The position numbers were made by a program, and so were the translations under genes. Positions 5,694 to 8,318 of a stretch of 8,318 nt of DNA are shown one piece after another. Position 1 is the stretch's first letter, and the number at the start of each line of letters is the position of its first letter. Under the pieces are notes generated by a model, which saw only the letters and a program-made list of their open reading frames with translations, was not told where the DNA came from and did no database searches. Source of the stretch: DATBGO01 sp050011895 (lineage in GTDB: Bacteria; Actinomycetota; Actinomycetes; Streptosporangiales; Streptosporangiaceae); assembly GCA_050011895.1 (NCBI GenBank), contig JBEKIF010000123.1, forward strand, positions 1 through 8,318. The letters are read 5' to 3'.

Positions 5694-5738
5694 TGAACCA
5701 GTCTCCGGCCATCGGCGATCGACCAACGCGACAGAGCC
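5072..5738 (-). mobile_element. Remnant of an IS6-family insertion sequence
   Basis: The upstream end is intact: read on the minus strand it begins GGCTCTGTCGCGTTGG at 5738, matching the GGCTCTGT start of IS6-family terminal repeats. The transposase starts about 45 bp inside. The other end is missing: family similarity stops after RRGHY (codon 5074-5072), and no matching inverted repeat is seen between there and the DUF1707-DUF4190 stop at 5049. The left boundary therefore lies between about 5050 and 5071 and reflects a deletion. With only one terminus and a broken gene, the copy cannot move itself. No target-site duplication can be recognised. Confidence 0.85.
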
Positions 5739-5778
5739 GTCCCGCTTACCCGGCTGCATTACAGCATCGTGTCGCCCC

Positions 5779-5797
5779 GCTGCGGTGGCACCGCAGC
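5779..5797. other. Small hairpin upstream of the DUF2784 gene
   Basis: GCTGCGGT (5779-5786) and ACCGCAGC (5790-5797) are perfect inverted copies around a 3-nt loop, about 60 bp before the DUF2784 start and 40 bp outside the IS6 end. It could be an operator or a terminator for transcription coming out of the element's neighbourhood. No T-run follows. Confidence 0.45.
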
Positions 5798-5858
5798 AGG
5801 CCTCTGATCGGCGTCTTGGACCTATGCTGGGACCGGGGTGTTGTCTGCGACGGTGAAC

Positions 5859-6248
5859 ATGATGTGGTATCGAATTGCCGCTGACCTGATACTCGTCATC
5901 CACCTGCTATTCATCGGTTTCGTGGTGGGCGGCTCCTTCCTCGCCTGGCGCTGGCCGCGGATCATCTGGGTGCAGCTGCCGGCGATGGTATATGGCGCGC
6001 TAGTTGAATTGATTGGCTTCGTGTGCCCGCTCACCTGGCTGCAGGATTACCTGCTCCGCCGCGGCGGGGAGGCAGGATACCGCGGCGGGTTCATCTCCCA
6101 CTACCTGATCCAGGTGATCTACCCGCCCGGCCTGACCCGGGGAATCCAGATCGGGCTCGGGCTGTTCGTCGTGCTCATCGCGGTGGCCGGATACGCGGGT
6201 TACCTGCGCCGCCACCAGCCAGCCCGCGCCTGGCGGGCCGGTCACTGA
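5859..6248 (+). CDS. DUF2784 family small membrane protein
   Basis: The protein of 129 residues is of normal length for DUF2784 (about 120-130). Predicted helices lie at about 8-29 (DLILVIHLLFIGFVVGGSFL), 36-56 and 97-116. The family's conserved loop is clear: CPLTWLQDYL, then GGEAGYRGGFISHYL and IYPPGLTR. No biochemical function is established. The start is uncertain: family members begin M-Y-R just before ADL, which fits ATG at 5859 or 5862 better than the upstream GTG at 5838. Neither ATG has a good ribosome site. TATGCT at 5823-5828 could be a -10 box, giving a short leader. The gene converges with the DUF2254 gene, with 176 bp between their stops. Confidence 0.88.
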   Translation: MMWYRIAADLILVIHLLFIGFVVGGSFLAWRWPRIIWVQLPAMVYGALVELIGFVCPLTWLQDYLLRRGGEAGYRGGFISHYLIQVIYPPGLTRGIQIGLGLFVVLIAVAGYAGYLRRHQPARAWRAGH

Positions 6249-6424
6249 TCATTATGCGGGGCGCGCCGGCTTCGGGAACGGCTCGATGCCGGGCGCCACC
6301 CGAAGGAGAACAACACGCGAGCGAAGCCATGAGCAGGCGGGCGGGTAGCGCAACAGGCCACCGCCCAGGGTGATTGTTCTGCACCCACAGAGCGCAGGCG
6401 GCCCTGACCCGGTCGCGTTCTGGC
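6249..6424. other. Convergent gap between DUF2784 and DUF2254 genes
   Basis: Both genes end here, so terminators are expected, but no strong hairpin with a T-run is visible. The best weak candidate is GGGCGGGT (near 6340) against ACCGCCC (near 6360), with a poor loop. Antisense frames through this stretch have no recognisable domain. Confidence 0.35.
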
Positions 6425-7591
6425 TCATCCGGTGTCCTCGTGTGCGGTGTTGCGCCAGAGCACGGGGAAGTTGCCGGCGGCGAGTTCCTCGACGCGGCGA
6501 ACACGCCATGAGATCGATTGCTTGCGTTGCGGCGGCGCGGCGTTGAGCAGACTGGTCAGCATGGCCCGGGCCCGCAACAGCACCATCGCGGACTTGGCAC
6601 TGGACTCGATGAGATCGTCCAGGGCAATCTGCAGGTAGTCATCCCAGGATGGCACGGCCAGGACCACGCGGACGGTCCCGGCGTCATCGGCTACCTCGGC
6701 GACGTCCAGGTCACGCGGTGCGAGGGGCAGCAGGAGGCTCTCGATGGTGTCCAGTACCTGGACGGCGGTGGCCGGATCGTTGACGGCCGGCGATAGCGCA
6801 CGCAGGCCGATGTCGGCCAGGAGCCGGAAGGCGAACAGCGGGTCCTGGCGGAAGGTACGTTCCTGCCCGGTCACCAGTCCGCCGAGCACCGCCGCGTCGC
6901 TCCCGCCGGCGCCGTGCAGGCCGGCGACCGGGGCGCCTTCCTGCAGCGTGTCGCCGATGCGGGCCCGGAGCACGATCACGGCAGTACCGGCAGCGGAGCA
7001 CAGCCGCCGCAGATCGAGTTGCTGCAAGATGGCCTGCCGGCGCGGCCAGGTGACCGTCTGGGTGAGCGGCGGCAGCTGCGAGGCGGGCCGCCGGTCGCTG
7101 CCGGCCGGGTGGCGGTAAAGCTCGTCGATAGTCACCCGGCCCTGGGCGGCGATAGCCGACAGGGTCGGCGCGAGCTGGATGGAGGCGAAGGCCCGCACCT
7201 GCAGCGTGCGGATCAGGGCGAGCGTGACGAGCACCGCGACCACCTCGGCAACCGGCACGATGACCGGCACTCTCGGATCGTTGCCGATGGCCAGCGCCGC
7301 AGTGACCGAGAACACGAACACACCGATGGCCAGCCCGAACGTGCGCCACACGATCGGGTCGTCGCGGAACAGGTTCAACCGGGGCGACAGGCTGCCGAAC
7401 GCCCACTGCACGGTGAGGAAAAGCAGCGAGAAAATAATGCTGACCAGCCCCAGGACGCCGAAGCCAACAGCGACAAGCGTCTCCGTCACCCGGGTGCTGG
7501 CCACACTGGTCTCGATGGTGATCCGCGGCAGCACCAGCCCGAGCCCCAGCCCGGCCACCGCGCACAGCAGCTGCACCAGCCCTGCCCGCAT
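6425..7591 (-). CDS. DUF2254 family predicted membrane protein
   Basis: The 388-residue protein has four predicted membrane helices in its first third: about 5-22, 37-64 (LVAVGFGVLGLVSIIFSLLF), 82-102 and 108-130. A soluble domain follows from about 131 to the end. The diagnostic DUF2254 segment is FRLLADIGLRALSPAVNDPATAVQ (about 254-277), followed by LD.IESLL. An SPRL motif after helix 2 (69-72) is also typical. Family function is unknown. The ATG at 7591 is the only usable start after an in-frame TGA about 55 bp upstream, yet no ribosome site stands before it: the nearest AGG lies more than 20 nt away. The message may be leaderless or poorly translated. The protein begins a few residues shorter than many relatives, with helix 1 almost at the start. 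Confidence 0.9.
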   Translation of the reverse strand: MRAGLVQLLCAVAGLGLGLVLPRITIETSVASTRVTETLVAVGFGVLGLVSIIFSLLFLTVQWAFGSLSPRLNLFRDDPIVWRTFGLAIGVFVFSVTAALAIGNDPRVPVIVPVAEVVAVLVTLALIRTLQVRAFASIQLAPTLSAIAAQGRVTIDELYRHPAGSDRRPASQLPPLTQTVTWPRRQAILQQLDLRRLCSAAGTAVIVLRARIGDTLQEGAPVAGLHGAGGSDAAVLGGLVTGQERTFRQDPLFAFRLLADIGLRALSPAVNDPATAVQVLDTIESLLLPLAPRDLDVAEVADDAGTVRVVLAVPSWDDYLQIALDDLIESSAKSAMVLLRARAMLTSLLNAAPPQRKQSISWRVRRVEELAAGNFPVLWRNTAHEDTG

Positions 7592-8206
7592 CCGGCGGCG
7601 CGGCCGGGCGAACCTGCCTACAACGATGGCGGACCCCCAATATCACGGCGGATGCTACGCCACACGGCCCCGTAGCCCGGTCGGCACCAGGCGCCGTGGA
7701 TCACCTCGCTCATGCGCGCCGTAGGCCGGAAGCTCAGTTGGTACCCGGCTGCGCGCAGGTACCAGCGCTCGTCAACGTTCCGGCGCGGCAGGTAAACTCC
7801 AGGCACCACGGCGCCGCCGCGCGGTCCCGGTGAACCCGCCCGGAAGTTCCGTTCCACTGGCGGAAAGCATGTGGCGGACATGCAGCGCATCCTCCTATTC
7901 TGGCGATCTTTGGCCGAGACGCTCAGGAGGCTCGCGCATCGGGCCGTCCCCTCATCGATGGAGTGGAGCAAGGACATCTTCTCGGGCATGAAATCACGCC
8001 ACTACGCGAAATCACGCCACCAGAGAAAAGGACCGGCGGGACGCCACGCGGACGTGCGGGGTGCCAGGACGCTGCGAGGCCCGTGAGCTGCGGCAATGGG
8101 CCACGGCAGCCGTTGGCTACAGGGTCGTCGGCGCGCGTCTAGCAGGACGGAGCCCGGTTACCATAACTCCGCTCCGGCCCCGCACGGTACAGCAGAGGGC
8201 GACTCA
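7592..8206. other. 615-bp stretch without a confident gene
   Basis: Two open frames are worth noting but are not called as genes. On the minus strand, 7618-7810 reads VVPGVYLPRRNVDERWYL and ends WRSIRRDIGGPPSL with fair third-position G/C bias, but without a ribosome site or known domain. On the plus strand, 7871-8086 (GTG start, 71 codons) begins MADMQRILLFWRSLAETLRR, but its end is low-complexity basic sequence built from a DNA repeat. A dyad GCATGT-GGCGG-ACATGC (7867-7883) and a 13-bp direct repeat (7990-8020) also lie here. The promoter of the gene at 8207 should be in the last part; TACCAT at 8159-8164 is a possible -10 box with no clear -35. Confidence 0.4.
7990..8020. repeat. 13-bp direct repeat GAAATCACGCCAC, 18-bp period
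   Basis: Two exact copies of GAAATCACGCCAC (7990-8002 and 8008-8020) are separated by TACGC. They stand about 190 bp before the gene starting at 8207. Exact 13-bp direct repeats with a 5-bp gap look like protein-binding sites, but the binder is unknown. Confidence 0.85.
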
Positions 8207-8318
8207 ATGACCGGCGATTTACCCGCAGGGGACTTCGACTACAACCAGCCGTTCGAGGTCGACATCGGCCGCGCGGCGGTCATCGCGGAGGCGCTGCGCG
8301 AGTACGGTGCCCCGCACT
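8207..8318 (+). CDS. Unrecognised protein, first 37 codons (runs off the right edge)
   Basis: An open frame starts at ATG 8207 and reads MTGDLPAGDFDYNQPFEVDI, then GRAAVIAEALREYGAPH, to the window edge. AGAGGG stands about 6-8 nt before the ATG as a fair ribosome site. Third positions after the first few codons are strongly G/C, as expected for a real gene in this genome (GTC GAC ATC GGC CGC GCG GCG). It has no signal peptide, and the acidic N-terminus followed by an amphipathic helix suggests a cytoplasmic protein. I do not recognise the family from this fragment. Confidence 0.65.
   Translation, partial: MTGDLPAGDFDYNQPFEVDIGRAAVIAEALREYGAPH

Noticed and set aside
6252..6509. Minus-strand open frames after the DUF2254 stop
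   Set aside because: They have no domain, no clear start signal and mixed codon bias. They overlap the DUF2254 3' end in other frames.
6711..7646. 311-codon minus-strand open frame in another phase of the DUF2254 gene
   Set aside because: It is Ala/Arg/Gly-rich low-complexity sequence typical of an out-of-frame shadow. The DUF2254 frame has membrane helices and the family signature.
7721..7790. tRNA-like start (GCCGGAAGCTCAGTTGGTA)
   Set aside because: It resembles an acceptor and D-arm, but no T-loop (GTTCGANNC), anticodon arm or matching 3' acceptor strand follows at the right distance.

Overview
The window is very G+C rich. Its clear genes carry protein families that occur mainly in actinobacteria (DUF6069, DUF1707 joined to DUF4190, DUF2784, cupin-type AraC regulators, an IS6-family transposase of the type common in Streptomyces and relatives). 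A high-GC actinomycete chromosome is therefore the best guess. No gene here fixes the genus.

Left part (1-2919): a partial EthD-family gene leaves the window on the left and is read away from an AraC-family regulator (466-1497). The two share a 217-bp divergent control region, so this is probably a regulator and its target. About 675 bp without a convincing gene follows. It contains a well-placed ribosome site with an orphan 13-codon start, and a stretch visibly poorer in G+C. A complete dienelactone-hydrolase-type enzyme then lies on the minus strand (2173-2919), with the Cys-Asp-His triad visible.

Middle part (2920-5738): a 466-bp divergent gap holds a strong unexplained hairpin and leads to a four-helix DUF6069 membrane protein (3386-3913). 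A 635-bp gap full of short repeats follows. It ends in a near-perfect 38-bp palindrome at the putative transcription start of a DUF1707-DUF4190 membrane protein (4549-5049). Directly behind that gene lies a decayed IS6-family insertion sequence on the minus strand. One end is intact (GGCTCTGT at 5738). The transposase is broken by a 4-bp tandem duplication, has lost its second catalytic Asp, and lacks its C-terminus.

Right part (5739-8318): a DUF2784 membrane protein (+) and a DUF2254 membrane protein (-) converge. About 615 bp without a confident gene comes next, containing a 13-bp direct repeat, and then the first 37 codons of an unrecognised gene leave the window on the right.

The region reads as a loose, gene-sparse stretch of accessory or housekeeping membrane proteins with an insertion-sequence scar, not as one coherent pathway. 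Roughly a third of it has no recognisable gene, which is high for an actinobacterium. I found no CRISPR array, rRNA or tRNA, and no convincing new multi-gene system. The most useful leads are the palindrome before the DUF1707 gene, the exact lesions in the IS6 copy, and the unexplained hairpin and repeats in the gaps.
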